IMG/VR virus record: IMGVR_UViG_3300017963_000531
Location: 1 to 34,569 of that record
Origin: a virus
Strand: one strand, 5' to 3'
Length of the DNA: 34,569 nt
Shown here: positions 22,640-29,550 of the stretch, in pieces
How the letters are laid out: the number at the start of each line of letters is the position of its first letter
Numbering within the stretch: the stretch's first letter is position 1
The notes under the pieces: generated by a model
Told to the model about the DNA's origin: nothing
What the model saw: only the letters and a program-made list of their open reading frames with translations
The model's database searches: none
Position numbers and translations under genes: made by a program

Positions 22640-24106
22640 ATGGCTTTTATATTTAAAATATATGATGATATTACAGATGATTATCTTGATATTGCGAATA
22701 AAATCAAAAATGAATCTTTTATGTCGGTCAGTGTGGATTTTATCAAAGAACATTTAGCAGAATATTCAGGCATACATTTACAAATACCAAAATTAGGCAT
22801 TGAGCCTAAACATGAAACTTTTGCCTGGATAGAAGAAAATGGAATAGTTATTTGGTCAGGATATGTGAAAAATATTTTGGAGACTAAGATAAATTGGGAA
22901 TTCGATATTTTAAGCGAAATTGATTATATAAATAATTTTGATACAATCAGTTGGGCTGGCTCTACACCCAGAGATAAATTGGAAGATGCTTTAAAAACTA
23001 TTTTGGTTGAACACGATTTTGAATCAGATACATTATGGCTGCCTCCATCTGGATTTACAAGTCCTTCCGGAAACAGATTTTGGGTTACAAACAGTCATGC
23101 TTACAGTGGAACCAAGGCCGTTTCATCTCATTATGTTGCAAATAATACAGATGAACAACGAGCGTTTACAAGGCAAACATCTGGAAAGATGTCATTTGAT
23201 TTTAGATTTTTTATTGAGGAAGATGGTAATACACAATATGCAATGAAGGTATATATTAAAGATGGTTCCAATATTTTGGCAGCATGTTCAATACAAAATA
23301 CAGGAAATAAATTTGTGTATTGGAAAAGTGCTGCATGGAATGATTCAGGCAAAACTTTTAATTTGGAAGCCTGGAACAAAGTCACATTTGAGTTGGATTT
23401 GGACGTAGAAACTTATTCACTATATATCAATAGAGTGTTGGCCCATTCTGACGATTTAGTAACACTTTCTTCAGGGGGATGTGATACAATACTATTCGAA
23501 CACGATAGAAGCAGTGGTGCGGATAGAAATTTTTACATGGATGATTTATATATTTTTGATGAATGGACTGGTACAAAGCCTTATGAAATCGTAAAAGGTA
23601 TGGATAGCGGAGCAGATACTCTATTAGATACGACCGTGGGAGGGTTATCAAGTTTAAGTTACACTGCAAAAAAGCAGGGCGATTTACTTCATGATATGCT
23701 AATGATTATGGCTGCTATACACAATGGGAATAATGAATTTTTATTATGTTTACCAATTGATAAGGAATTAAGATTTTATACAGAGTTTGATACAAATGTT
23801 TTGACTGCTGCAGATATTATAGATTTTGAATGGGCTGACTCAGAAGATAAGGAATTAATTGAAAAGATATCCACAACTGCAGAAATAAACAGCAATCTTA
23901 AAGCAGCATCAGGAACAATTACGGAAAGTATTTCTGGTGGTTATTTAATATATCAAATTAAGCATAAATTCAGGTCCATCAATAGGTATGATCTCGGGGA
24001 TTTTATAGAATATCCCTCAGGTACTGACCGAGGAATTATAACTGGTATTGAAAAAGAAGGACCTATCTATACGTATGAATTAACAGATTTAGCATATGGG
24101 TTATAA
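22640..24106 (+). CDS. Tail hub/minor tail protein with inserted lectin-like domain, 488 aa
   Basis: Residues 1-140 (IFKIYDDITDDYLDIANKIK, WIEENGIVIWSGYVKNILET) and 320-488 (LSSLSYTAKKQGDLLHDMLM; YDLGDFIEYPSG; a final ELTDLAYGL) look like the two halves of a tail-hub protein. Between them, about 145-312, lies a jelly-roll resembling LamG/ConA (SGTKAVSSHYVANNTDEQRA, GKMSFDFRFFIEEDGNTQYA, WNKVTFELDLDVETYSLYIN, FYMDDLYIFDEW). The insertion probably projects from the tail tip and binds host glycans. Family assignment of the hub is by order and fold pattern. Confidence 0.65.
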   Translation: MAFIFKIYDDITDDYLDIANKIKNESFMSVSVDFIKEHLAEYSGIHLQIPKLGIEPKHETFAWIEENGIVIWSGYVKNILETKINWEFDILSEIDYINNFDTISWAGSTPRDKLEDALKTILVEHDFESDTLWLPPSGFTSPSGNRFWVTNSHAYSGTKAVSSHYVANNTDEQRAFTRQTSGKMSFDFRFFIEEDGNTQYAMKVYIKDGSNILAACSIQNTGNKFVYWKSAAWNDSGKTFNLEAWNKVTFELDLDVETYSLYINRVLAHSDDLVTLSSGGCDTILFEHDRSSGADRNFYMDDLYIFDEWTGTKPYEIVKGMDSGADTLLDTTVGGLSSLSYTAKKQGDLLHDMLMIMAAIHNGNNEFLLCLPIDKELRFYTEFDTNVLTAADIIDFEWADSEDKELIEKISTTAEINSNLKAASGTITESISGGYLIYQIKHKFRSINRYDLGDFIEYPSGTDRGIITGIEKEGPIYTYELTDLAYGL

Positions 24107-24108
24107 TA

Positions 24109-24435
24109 ATGGAAACAGTTGAATTCAAAAATCAGTCAGGAGATTCATACACGGAATTTAATGCCATTGCAGTAATTCCAGAGTATGATCTTGATATCAC
24201 ACAATTTTCAGATCTTAATTTTGATTTGCAGGATGTAATTAATGCAAAAAGAAAAATGTGGACAATTGAATTTGGTATGCTGGCAGAGAGCGCTCAGGAT
24301 TTTTTTCTTGCCTTGAATTCCCAGGCAGATCCCTGGTTCCAATATGAGAGTACACAATATCAGATTAGAGTTAAATCTGTAAATATGAAACATACAGGTG
24401 GTAAAATTGTGATTATAAATCGGGAAGCGGAATAA
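24109..24435 (+). CDS. Small tail-tip protein, 108 aa
   Basis: Beta-rich (YTEFNAIAVIPEYDLDITQF; KMWTIEFGMLAESAQDFFLA; YQIRVKSVNMKHTGGKIVII). Placed two bases after the hub gene and directly before a duplicated pair of tail-tip genes. No signal or membrane segment. Possible baseplate or distal-tail accessory; no named family. Confidence 0.55.
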   Translation: METVEFKNQSGDSYTEFNAIAVIPEYDLDITQFSDLNFDLQDVINAKRKMWTIEFGMLAESAQDFFLALNSQADPWFQYESTQYQIRVKSVNMKHTGGKIVIINREAE

Positions 24436-24828
24436 ATGAAAGGATTACTCCAATTTTGCGCAACAGAAAATGGCAGCTATTTGAATGTAGGCACATTAAG
24501 ATCAAGAAAAAGAAAAGCGTATACTGTTGATCCAATTATCGGAAAAAACAGGATCGAACAAGCTGAAATAGTCGGATTCAGAGTAAGAGCAACAGCGCTG
24601 GCCTTAACATTACATGCAAGTTTTTTAGATGAAATTCAATGGTATTTCAGAGTAAAATTTCCAGATGATTCTTTAATGATCAAACTTGGTCAACATTATT
24701 ATACGATTGATTATGATGGCTTAGTTGTTTTAAATGAAATCGAATATCATCAGGTAGATTTAGATTTTACAATTGATATAGATGATTATTCTGATTATTC
24801 CACTCCTATAACTTTGGTAGAAGCATAA
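24436..24828 (+). CDS. Tail-tip protein, first of a tandem duplicated pair, 130 aa
   Basis: Shares with the next gene the blocks GTLRSRKRK (about 20-28), GFRVRATALALTLHASFLDE, QWYFRVKFPDDS, KLGQHYYTIDYDGLVVLNEI and EYHQVDLDFTI. The proteins align end to end, so this is gene duplication. The first copy has the shorter C-terminus. Likely a virion protein at the tail end. Function unknown. Confidence 0.65.
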   Translation: MKGLLQFCATENGSYLNVGTLRSRKRKAYTVDPIIGKNRIEQAEIVGFRVRATALALTLHASFLDEIQWYFRVKFPDDSLMIKLGQHYYTIDYDGLVVLNEIEYHQVDLDFTIDIDDYSDYSTPITLVEA

Positions 24829-24832
24829 AAAT

Positions 24833-25255
24833 ATGAAGGGTGTACTACAATACTGTGATACAGACGATGGTTCATATAAAGATGTTGGAACCTTACGTTC
24901 GAGAAAACGTAAATCTTTCAAAATTGAAAATCTTTCTGATGTTAGCAGGGAAGATGAAAGGGAGCCAGTAGGTTATCGTGTACGAGTAACAGAACTTGCC
25001 TTAGAATTAAACACAGATTTTTTAGATCAGGATCAATGGTACTTCAGAGTTTATTTCCCCGACGATGTAAAAGCAATCAAACTTGGCCAGCACCATTATT
25101 TACTTCATTATGATGGATTGGTCACAATAAATGGGATTGAATATCACCAGGTTGAACTGGACTTTACGATAGGTGGAGATGAATACAATAATTATTCGGA
25201 TCCGATCGATCCTGGGGATATAATTCTTGAAGATGATGCTATTTATATTGAATGA
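24833..25255 (+). CDS. Tail-tip protein, second of a tandem duplicated pair, 140 aa
   Basis: Paralogue of the 24436 gene, separated from it by 4 bases. Conserved: MKGVLQYCDT, GTLRSRKRK, GYRVRVTELALELN, DQWYFRVYFPDD, IKLGQHHYLLHYDGLVTING, EYHQVELDFTI. The N-terminal third after RSRKRK and the acidic C-terminal tail (IILEDDAIYIE) have diverged. It is the last gene of the rightward late operon and its stop abuts the stop of the leftward 25256-25843 gene, with no terminator between. Confidence 0.65.
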   Translation: MKGVLQYCDTDDGSYKDVGTLRSRKRKSFKIENLSDVSREDEREPVGYRVRVTELALELNTDFLDQDQWYFRVYFPDDVKAIKLGQHHYLLHYDGLVTINGIEYHQVELDFTIGGDEYNNYSDPIDPGDIILEDDAIYIE

Positions 25256-25843
25256 TTAGAATTTAAAACTAAGATTTAATTTATTCTCCTCAGAATTAAT
25301 TTCAAATTTTCTTAAAGCAATAACAGTGTTTAAAGTACCACAGATTAAATAAACGGTTCCTAATATATAATATTTTGTTCTTTCTCTCTTTAGTCTATTA
25401 ATCTCTTTTTCTGGAAAATCATCATAAACATAATCTTCAATCGTTTCATTCAAATCTAATATATTATCAATCGAATCATATATTAATCCTGCAGCAATAA
25501 AGGAAATTGGCAATAAATATAAATTAGATTGTATTTGGGAGGATCTTTTTTCTAAAGATTCAAATTGTTTATTCCAGGCAATATTTATAGGATCCATACG
25601 AATACAATCGCCTTTTAATAGAGATTTTTGGTAGGCTATTATTTCTTTTTTTTCAATATTTTTAATACGTGGATTCTTGAAGGATATAATTTGGCCATCA
25701 GTGGTTTTCACTGTTAATAATTTTTCGGCATGTATTAAAACCTCAACATTTTTTATTACGCATCCTCCATAAAAAAAGATATCATCTGAATAACTTTGTT
25801 TAAAAAATAAGGACATGTAAATAAATAGATATATTAATTTCAT
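25256..25843 (-). CDS. Exported/membrane protein co-transcribed with the repressor, 195 aa
   Basis: N-terminal signal or anchor (MKLIYLFIYMSLFFKQSYSD). A beta-rich part follows (VEVLIHAEKLLTVKTTDGQI, GDCIRMDPINIAWNKQFE), then two hydrophobic helices (about 106-122 and 155-172) flanking an acidic loop. ATGA overlap with the repressor gene shows it is translated from the same leftward message, so it should be made in the lysogen. Genes in this place are often superinfection-exclusion or lysogenic-conversion factors; the role here is inference. No named family. Confidence 0.65.
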   Translation of the reverse strand: MKLIYLFIYMSLFFKQSYSDDIFFYGGCVIKNVEVLIHAEKLLTVKTTDGQIISFKNPRIKNIEKKEIIAYQKSLLKGDCIRMDPINIAWNKQFESLEKRSSQIQSNLYLLPISFIAAGLIYDSIDNILDLNETIEDYVYDDFPEKEINRLKRERTKYYILGTVYLICGTLNTVIALRKFEINSEENKLNLSFKF

Positions 25844-26217
25844 TTTTCTTCAACATGTTTCTCAATTAATTTATTAAGCAACTCAGGATTGCCATTAATC
25901 ATCCTGGTAAAGTGTGTCATAAAATTATCGAATATTATTTTATCAGTTTCTCTTCTAAAGCCATTGCCGTTTTTGTCTTGACCATTGCCAGTTAAAAGCC
26001 ATTCAATTGATACATCAAAATATTTCGCTATTGCAAATATTTTATAAACACTTGGTTCTTTATTGGAATTTATTATTTCATTTAATGTAGATTTAGGAAT
26101 GCCTGTCTTTTCAGCCAAATCCGTTTGTTTAACAGATTTCTTCTCCATAATAGATCTTATTCTAGAACCTAATTCTTTTTTAATAATTTCGCTATTTAGT
26201 ATTTTTTTACTTGACAT
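25840..26217 (-). CDS. XRE-family phage repressor, 125 aa
   Basis: HTH_XRE domain at residues about 15-70: RIRSIMEKKSVKQTDLAEKT, then GIPKSTLNEIINSNKEPSVY and KIFAIAKYFDVSIEWLLTG. The C-terminal part (about 82-125) is short and helical; there is no LexA/S24 peptidase, so induction by RecA-mediated self-cleavage is not expected. It faces divergently away from the Cro-like gene and is probably the CI-type repressor. The start codon directly follows the overlapping divergent promoters, leaving a leader of only a few bases, as in lambda cI. Confidence 0.85.
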   Translation of the reverse strand: MSSKKILNSEIIKKELGSRIRSIMEKKSVKQTDLAEKTGIPKSTLNEIINSNKEPSVYKIFAIAKYFDVSIEWLLTGNGQDKNGNGFRRETDKIIFDNFMTHFTRMINGNPELLNKLIEKHVEEK

Positions 26218-26239
26218 ATTCTATATTACGAATTATATT
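26211..26239 (+). promoter_or_regulatory. Predicted rightward early promoter (PR-like)
   Basis: TTGACA at 26211-26216, a 17-base spacer and TATATT at 26234-26239: an almost perfect sigma70-type promoter. It reads rightward, with transcription expected from about 26246. Its -35 box overlaps the repressor start codon on the opposite strand, so repressor bound here could block it. The transcript would carry a leader of about 500 bases before the Cro-like gene. Confidence 0.7.
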
Positions 26240-26261
26240 TACTCCATCAATTAACAAAGAT
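26232..26261 (-). promoter_or_regulatory. Predicted repressor promoter (PRM-like) overlapping PR
   Basis: On the minus strand a perfect TATAAT lies at 26237-26232, placing the start about 8 bases before the repressor ATG, close to leaderless. No good -35 box is visible at the right distance, as in activator-dependent PRM promoters. It shares bases with the PR -10, so the two promoters should be mutually exclusive. Confidence 0.5.
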
Positions 26262-26372
26262 CACAATTTTAAATTATCATTTATTGAAGGATAGTATGTG
26301 ATACAAATCAGAAAAATGTGTTCAATTATTTTTTCCATGATTAATAGAATATTAATAATCTTTAAAAATAAC

Positions 26373-26722
26373 GCCGACAGGGAAGTCTTTACTACTCTTA
26401 ATCTAGAAGTTTCCCGAACCTTCGGGATTTCAGGCATCACGCACTTGGATGCTTTTCAATTAAGTAATTCTGATAAACATTCCCAATCTCTATCTCTGTG
26501 GAAGAGCCCATGGTGTACCATTAATGCACCATGGGAGGCTTCCAATGGCTCGTCCTTCCTAGAACGTTGGCCGTTAAAAGGCTCACTTAAGATACTGTCG
26601 GCTTTCGGAGCTCGTCTTGTCAGATTATCTACGGTTAATGGCCATAGAGTAAAGGACGAACGCTCAACATTTTTACTAACATGTCGAACTCCTCCTTTTA
26701 TGATGGGCTTAATTACCCATCT
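26373..26722 (+). ncRNA. Large structured RNA in the early leader between repressor and Cro-like gene
   Basis: This stretch is about 45-50% GC in the sampled lines against about 20% just upstream, and carries no credible gene. Pairings: GGGAA 26380-26384/TTCCC 26480-26484 enclosing CTTAAT 26397-26402/ATTAAG 26459-26464, which encloses hairpins 26412-26427 and 26432-26454. Then comes a hairpin with CCCATGGTG 26507-26515/CACCATGGG 26527-26535, extended by GGAAG/CTTCC. TCGTCCTT 26550-26557/AAGGACGA 26652-26659 encloses TGGCCGTTAA 26568-26577/TTAATGGCCA 26635-26644 (one G-U). GATGGG/CCCATC 26702-26721 closes it. GCCGACAG 26373-26380 could pair with CTGTCGGC 26595-26602 as a pseudoknot. No known class matched by eye. 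Confidence 0.75.
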
Positions 26723-26748
26723 TTACATGAAATTTAAAGGACTTTTTT

Positions 26749-26979
26749 ATGGATATTAACATCATTCAACAATTTAAAATCGCTTTAATCCTTGCCAATA
26801 TGGATTACAAGAAATTTGCCGACCAGCATGGCGTGTGCAAGCAGCATGTATCGCAAACTGTTGCAGGTTTATCCGTTGGTCTCAGAAAATCCAGCCGTAT
26901 AGAAAATGCGATTAAAGAATTTACCAATTCCCAGATGATCGTTTTAAGAACAATCCTGAATAAAAAAGCAGCTGCTTAA
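26749..26979 (+). CDS. Cro-like helix-turn-helix regulator, 76 aa
   Basis: Small HTH protein: FKIALILANMDYKKFADQHG then VCKQHVSQTVAGLSVGLRKS fits an XRE-type helix-turn-helix (residues about 8-50), with a helical C-terminus. It is the first protein gene of the rightward early transcript, divergent from the XRE repressor, so Cro is the natural analogue. AAAGGA ribosome binding site 8 bases upstream. Its target is probably the 26211-26240 promoter region and/or the palindrome at 27001. Confidence 0.7.
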   Translation: MDINIIQQFKIALILANMDYKKFADQHGVCKQHVSQTVAGLSVGLRKSSRIENAIKEFTNSQMIVLRTILNKKAAA

Positions 26980-27000
26980 ACAATCAAATATATAAAAATA

Positions 27001-27017
27001 TGTTTACAATGTAAACA
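27001..27017. promoter_or_regulatory. Perfect 17-bp palindromic operator TGTTTACAATGTAAACA
   Basis: Two exact 8-base arms (TGTTTACA and TGTAAACA) around a central A, in the 58-base gap between the Cro-like gene and the 27038 gene. A TATAAA box lies just upstream (about 26990-26996). The form is that of an HTH-dimer operator. No second copy was found in the repressor promoter region; only the core ACAATGTA recurs, near 27875 in the loop before the 27905 gene. The protein that binds it is unknown. Confidence 0.65.
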
Positions 27018-27037
27018 ACATAGAATAGTTTTATTCA

Positions 27038-27688
27038 ATGATAGCAAAATATAATTTCATATCATTAAACAATGAACTGCATTTGGCACCTACCGAGATC
27101 GAGAAATTGATTGAAGTCGGTTTACTTCTTCCGGAAGGGTGGAAAGAGACCAATCATCTAAAAAAGATGGGAATTATAAAAAATGATTTCCAGGATTGCC
27201 GGTGGGACAGGGAAGAGGTCGAACGATATAAAATCATTAGAGATCTTATCAGAGATAAACATGTGCATTTTTACAAGGCTGTAAGCCATCAGATTAATGA
27301 GATCAGCATCGAGATAAACAATAAGCTGAATGGCCTTAATGAAAAAATTAACAGCCTCAGATTTGATTTTATTTCATTAAGGACTCGTCTGGATCGGCAG
27401 GAATTAATGCTGGATTCAAAAAAATTCTGTGAGATTACTGGCTATAAGATTCAGACTTTCCGCAATAATATGATTAAGATCGACAAAGAAAATAGAGTTG
27501 GCCGGTTGAACATTAAATTCTACGATCGATTAATCTGGCATAAGATTGGAAACAGATGGTTTACACCTTTAATGGATTTTGAAGAACTTCGTTCTGGATT
27601 TCATTATGAGCTTTGGCTTGAAGAAAAAAAGCGCAAAAAAGAATTTCAACCTAAACCAAAGATAGATTTAAATAAAAGAGAAGTATGA
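27038..27688 (+). CDS. Early protein with central coiled coil, 216 aa
   Basis: N-terminal helical domain (FISLNNELHLAPTEIEKLIE, with LKKMGIIKNDFQDCRWDREE). A central coiled coil spans about residues 85-120 (INEISIEINNKLNGLNEKIN). A C-terminal domain follows with possible HTH character (KKFCEITGYKIQTFRNNMIK) and a basic end. It lies right after the 17-bp palindrome, so it may be under operator control. The look is of a DNA-binding early regulator with MerR/HTH-17-like parts, but no family can be named. Strong helical content; no membrane segments. Confidence 0.55.
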   Translation: MIAKYNFISLNNELHLAPTEIEKLIEVGLLLPEGWKETNHLKKMGIIKNDFQDCRWDREEVERYKIIRDLIRDKHVHFYKAVSHQINEISIEINNKLNGLNEKINSLRFDFISLRTRLDRQELMLDSKKFCEITGYKIQTFRNNMIKIDKENRVGRLNIKFYDRLIWHKIGNRWFTPLMDFEELRSGFHYELWLEEKKRKKEFQPKPKIDLNKREV

Positions 27689-27690
27689 AC

Positions 27691-27837
27691 CGGTATGTTA
27701 AAGATACTTTTAAAATTTAAAAATTGAGAGGATTGTTAAAAATGGCTAGGATTCACCCATACAATTGTTACATAATATATAATACATATCTAGTCAATAA
27801 CTACTCCTCTAAGTTCTTCTATTTTAAGCACATACCG
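27691..27837. repeat. Large imperfect inverted repeat in the 216-base gap
   Basis: CGGTATGT 27691-27698 pairs with ACATACCG 27830-27837. Nested inside are TTAAAAT 27710-27716/ATTTTAA 27821-27827 and AGAGGA 27727-27732/TCCTCT 27805-27810, all in consistent order. The gap 27689-27904 has no gene. This could be a structured leader RNA, attenuator or regulatory DNA. AT richness makes the middle stem weak evidence; the outer and inner ones are better. Confidence 0.4.
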
Positions 27838-27852
27838 TAGTTAATTCCATAC

Positions 27853-27897
27853 TTCTCCATATTACAATATTAAACAATGTACTTTCAATATGGAGAA
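27853..27897 (+). promoter_or_regulatory. Hairpin burying the ribosome binding site of the 27905 gene
   Basis: TTCTCCATATT (27853-27863) and AATATGGAGAA (27887-27897) are perfect 11-base complements with a 23-base loop. The 3' arm contains GGAG (27892-27895), the ribosome binding site for ATG 27905. In RNA this would block initiation unless opened; in DNA it could be an operator half-site pair. Confidence 0.55.
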
Positions 27898-27904
27898 ATA
27901 TTAC

Positions 27905-28141
27905 ATGGAAACCATTTATTTACCTATCGACATGGATCAGAAAGATTCTGCCGAAGCAAAAAGACTTTTCATTCATACAATCGAACAAATCAACCAAAAC
28001 AACATTTCTCTCACCAAATTACACGAAGATAAGCTCGGGTTTTTAGTCAGATCATTCAATAGCGGAAATCTGAACGTCACCAATCTAAAAAAGGCGCTAA
28101 TATTTGTAATTAACGAATCCATAAACCACAAAATTAATTGA
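27905..28141 (+). CDS. Hypothetical early protein, 78 aa
   Basis: ATG 27905 (METIYLPIDMDQKDSAEAKR) has GGAG 9 bases upstream; an in-frame ATG at 27890 lies inside the hairpin arm and before that site. The protein is mostly helical (LFIHTIEQINQNNISLTKLH; LKKALIFVINESINHK). No family known. First gene after a gap with two structured segments, so it may be translationally regulated. Confidence 0.55.
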   Translation: METIYLPIDMDQKDSAEAKRLFIHTIEQINQNNISLTKLHEDKLGFLVRSFNSGNLNVTNLKKALIFVINESINHKIN

Positions 28142-28148
28142 GGATATT

Positions 28149-28361
28149 ATGGAAAAGTTACAAGCAAAATTTCTTGGCCTGCAGGAAATGCCAGGGAATA
28201 AATATGCTCCTCAGGTAAATATCCGGACTGGTAGTATTGTGCATACTAATACCTATAATCCAAAGAAACATGATTTAAACGCTGATGAAATGCAGAAAAT
28301 ATCAGATATGATGCGCAAATACGGTATATCAGCAAAACAAATTATCATCGATGAAAATTAA
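28149..28361 (+). CDS. Hypothetical early protein, 70 aa
   Basis: Starts MEKLQAKFLGLQEMPGNKYA 7 bases after the previous stop with GAGGA upstream. A beta part (VNIRTGSIVHTNTYNPK) precedes a helical end (DEMQKISDMMRKYGISAKQI). No Cys, signal or membrane segment. Not recognised. The 99-base gap that follows (28362-28460) holds a small GGCC-ATTC-GGCC hairpin and otherwise AT-rich sequence. Confidence 0.55.
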   Translation: MEKLQAKFLGLQEMPGNKYAPQVNIRTGSIVHTNTYNPKKHDLNADEMQKISDMMRKYGISAKQIIIDEN

Positions 28362-28460
28362 TTCATTATCGATCTATACCGGCCATTCGGCCTGTAAAGT
28401 TATTTGGCTTCATTTGAAAGCAAAGATAAAAATAAAACTTAAAATATTTTATAAGGCGAT

Positions 28461-28688
28461 ATGGAAGAAGCATTAAAACTAACAATCTGCCCTAAATGTA
28501 TCGGCTGCTCTAATCAAAGATGTCTACATCTTGGTGCAACCATGGTAACGTTCAGAGCAGAGCAATTAGTAGGGTACCCACTTAATAAATGCAATACAAA
28601 AGTTAAATATCCTTCTTTAAAACCTTTGCAAAATCATCTTAAAAAAATAAGAAATTTAAAATCTATAGGAGAATTAATAGATGGATAA
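28461..28688 (+). CDS. Small cysteine-rich protein, 75 aa
   Basis: C10-x2-C13-x2-C16-x4-C21 at the N-terminus (ICPKCIGCSNQRCLHLG) plus C44 could hold zinc or an iron-sulfur cluster. The remainder is basic and helical (LKPLQNHLKKIRNLKSIGEL). It overlaps the putative annealing-protein gene by 8 bases, so it may belong to the recombination unit. No named family. Confidence 0.55.
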   Translation: MEEALKLTICPKCIGCSNQRCLHLGATMVTFRAEQLVGYPLNKCNTKVKYPSLKPLQNHLKKIRNLKSIGELIDG

Positions 28689-29550
28689 AGAAGAAGTTAT
28701 CATTGATGAACCTCAGCAAGATTTAGTTGCTTATTCTGAATCCGAGGTAGATAATATTCTGGTTATTGCTGAGAAACGTCTACAATCAATAAAAAGAATT
28801 AAGGAATTCGCGCTTTCACTTACAAATGAATCAAATTGGCTCGAAATGGGTGGAAAGCCTTATCTGGATGCAGCCGGCTGTGAAAAAGTAGCCAGGCCTT
28901 TTGGAGTGAAAATTAAATTTGCAGATCCTAATAATCCTTACAGAAAAATTACCGGCAGTGATGAATTAGGTGAATATTACATTTATATATTTTTCGGGAA
29001 AGCCTTAATGGAAGGGGGTAGGGATGAAATCGATGTAATAGGGAAATGTTCATCCCGGGATAAATTCTTTGCCCAGGTTGATGGCCAATTAAAACCGATC
29101 AGCGAAGTAGATGAACCTAATATTATGATGAAGGCCTATAACAATATGTTTATGAACGGAGTGAAGAGGCTTTTAGGACTTAGGAATATGACCTGGGAAG
29201 AAGTCAAAAGGGGAACCACAAAGGAGAAATCGGCAAAAATAGATTATCACTCCAGGAAAGCTGAAACTGATCCGGACATAGAAAATAAAAAGAAAGAGAT
29301 TATTGCCAAGATTGAAAAATTATTAAATGAAAACGCTGACGTGGCCAGGCATCAGGAAATCTTAGAGAAACTTACAAAATATAAAGATCTGCCTAAAGCA
29401 AAATCTACAAATGATTTAAAAAAATTTACCCTTGCAAGATGCACTGTTTTATATGGCAAACTGAAGAGAGAATTTGATATTAAAAATGGTAATGGAAAAC
29501 CAAAAGAGGAAAAATCGAAAGAAAATGAAACAGGAGAATTACCATTATGA
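28681..29550 (+). CDS. Putative single-strand annealing/recombination protein, 289 aa
   Basis: Not a clear RecT/Erf/Bet match. It has a helical N-terminus with LALTNESNW-type sequence (KEFALSLTNESNWLEMGGKP then YLDAAGCEKVARPFGVKIKF), a mixed core (GEYYIYIFFGKALMEGG; FMNGVKRLLGLRNMTWEEVK) and a basic low-complexity tail. Phage proteins with this GGKPYL-x-A-G-x-E/C-K-x-A pattern commonly lie beside exonucleases. Here it is ATGA-coupled to a Cas4/RecB-like nuclease, the usual annealase-exonuclease pairing. Function is inferred mainly from this context. Confidence 0.5.
   Translation: MDKEEVIIDEPQQDLVAYSESEVDNILVIAEKRLQSIKRIKEFALSLTNESNWLEMGGKPYLDAAGCEKVARPFGVKIKFADPNNPYRKITGSDELGEYYIYIFFGKALMEGGRDEIDVIGKCSSRDKFFAQVDGQLKPISEVDEPNIMMKAYNNMFMNGVKRLLGLRNMTWEEVKRGTTKEKSAKIDYHSRKAETDPDIENKKKEIIAKIEKLLNENADVARHQEILEKLTKYKDLPKAKSTNDLKKFTLARCTVLYGKLKREFDIKNGNGKPKEEKSKENETGELPL

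Noticed and set aside
24436-25255. Diversity-generating retroelement variable repeat
   Set aside because: The two similar genes differ along their lengths, there is no reverse transcriptase or template repeat, and no adenine-specific pattern was evident.
25245-25300. Bidirectional terminator between convergent operons
   Set aside because: The stop codons of the converging genes abut and no GC stem with a T tract is visible.
26373-26722. Group I or II intron, tmRNA, RNase P RNA or rRNA fragment
   Set aside because: None of the conserved core sequences of these RNAs could be found on either strand; no reverse transcriptase or interrupted gene is present.
26298-26759. 153-codon ORF on the + strand across the leader region
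   Set aside because: Starts at GTG without a ribosome binding site, overlaps the Cro-like start, and its peptide has no family character. The DNA is better explained by nested RNA helices.
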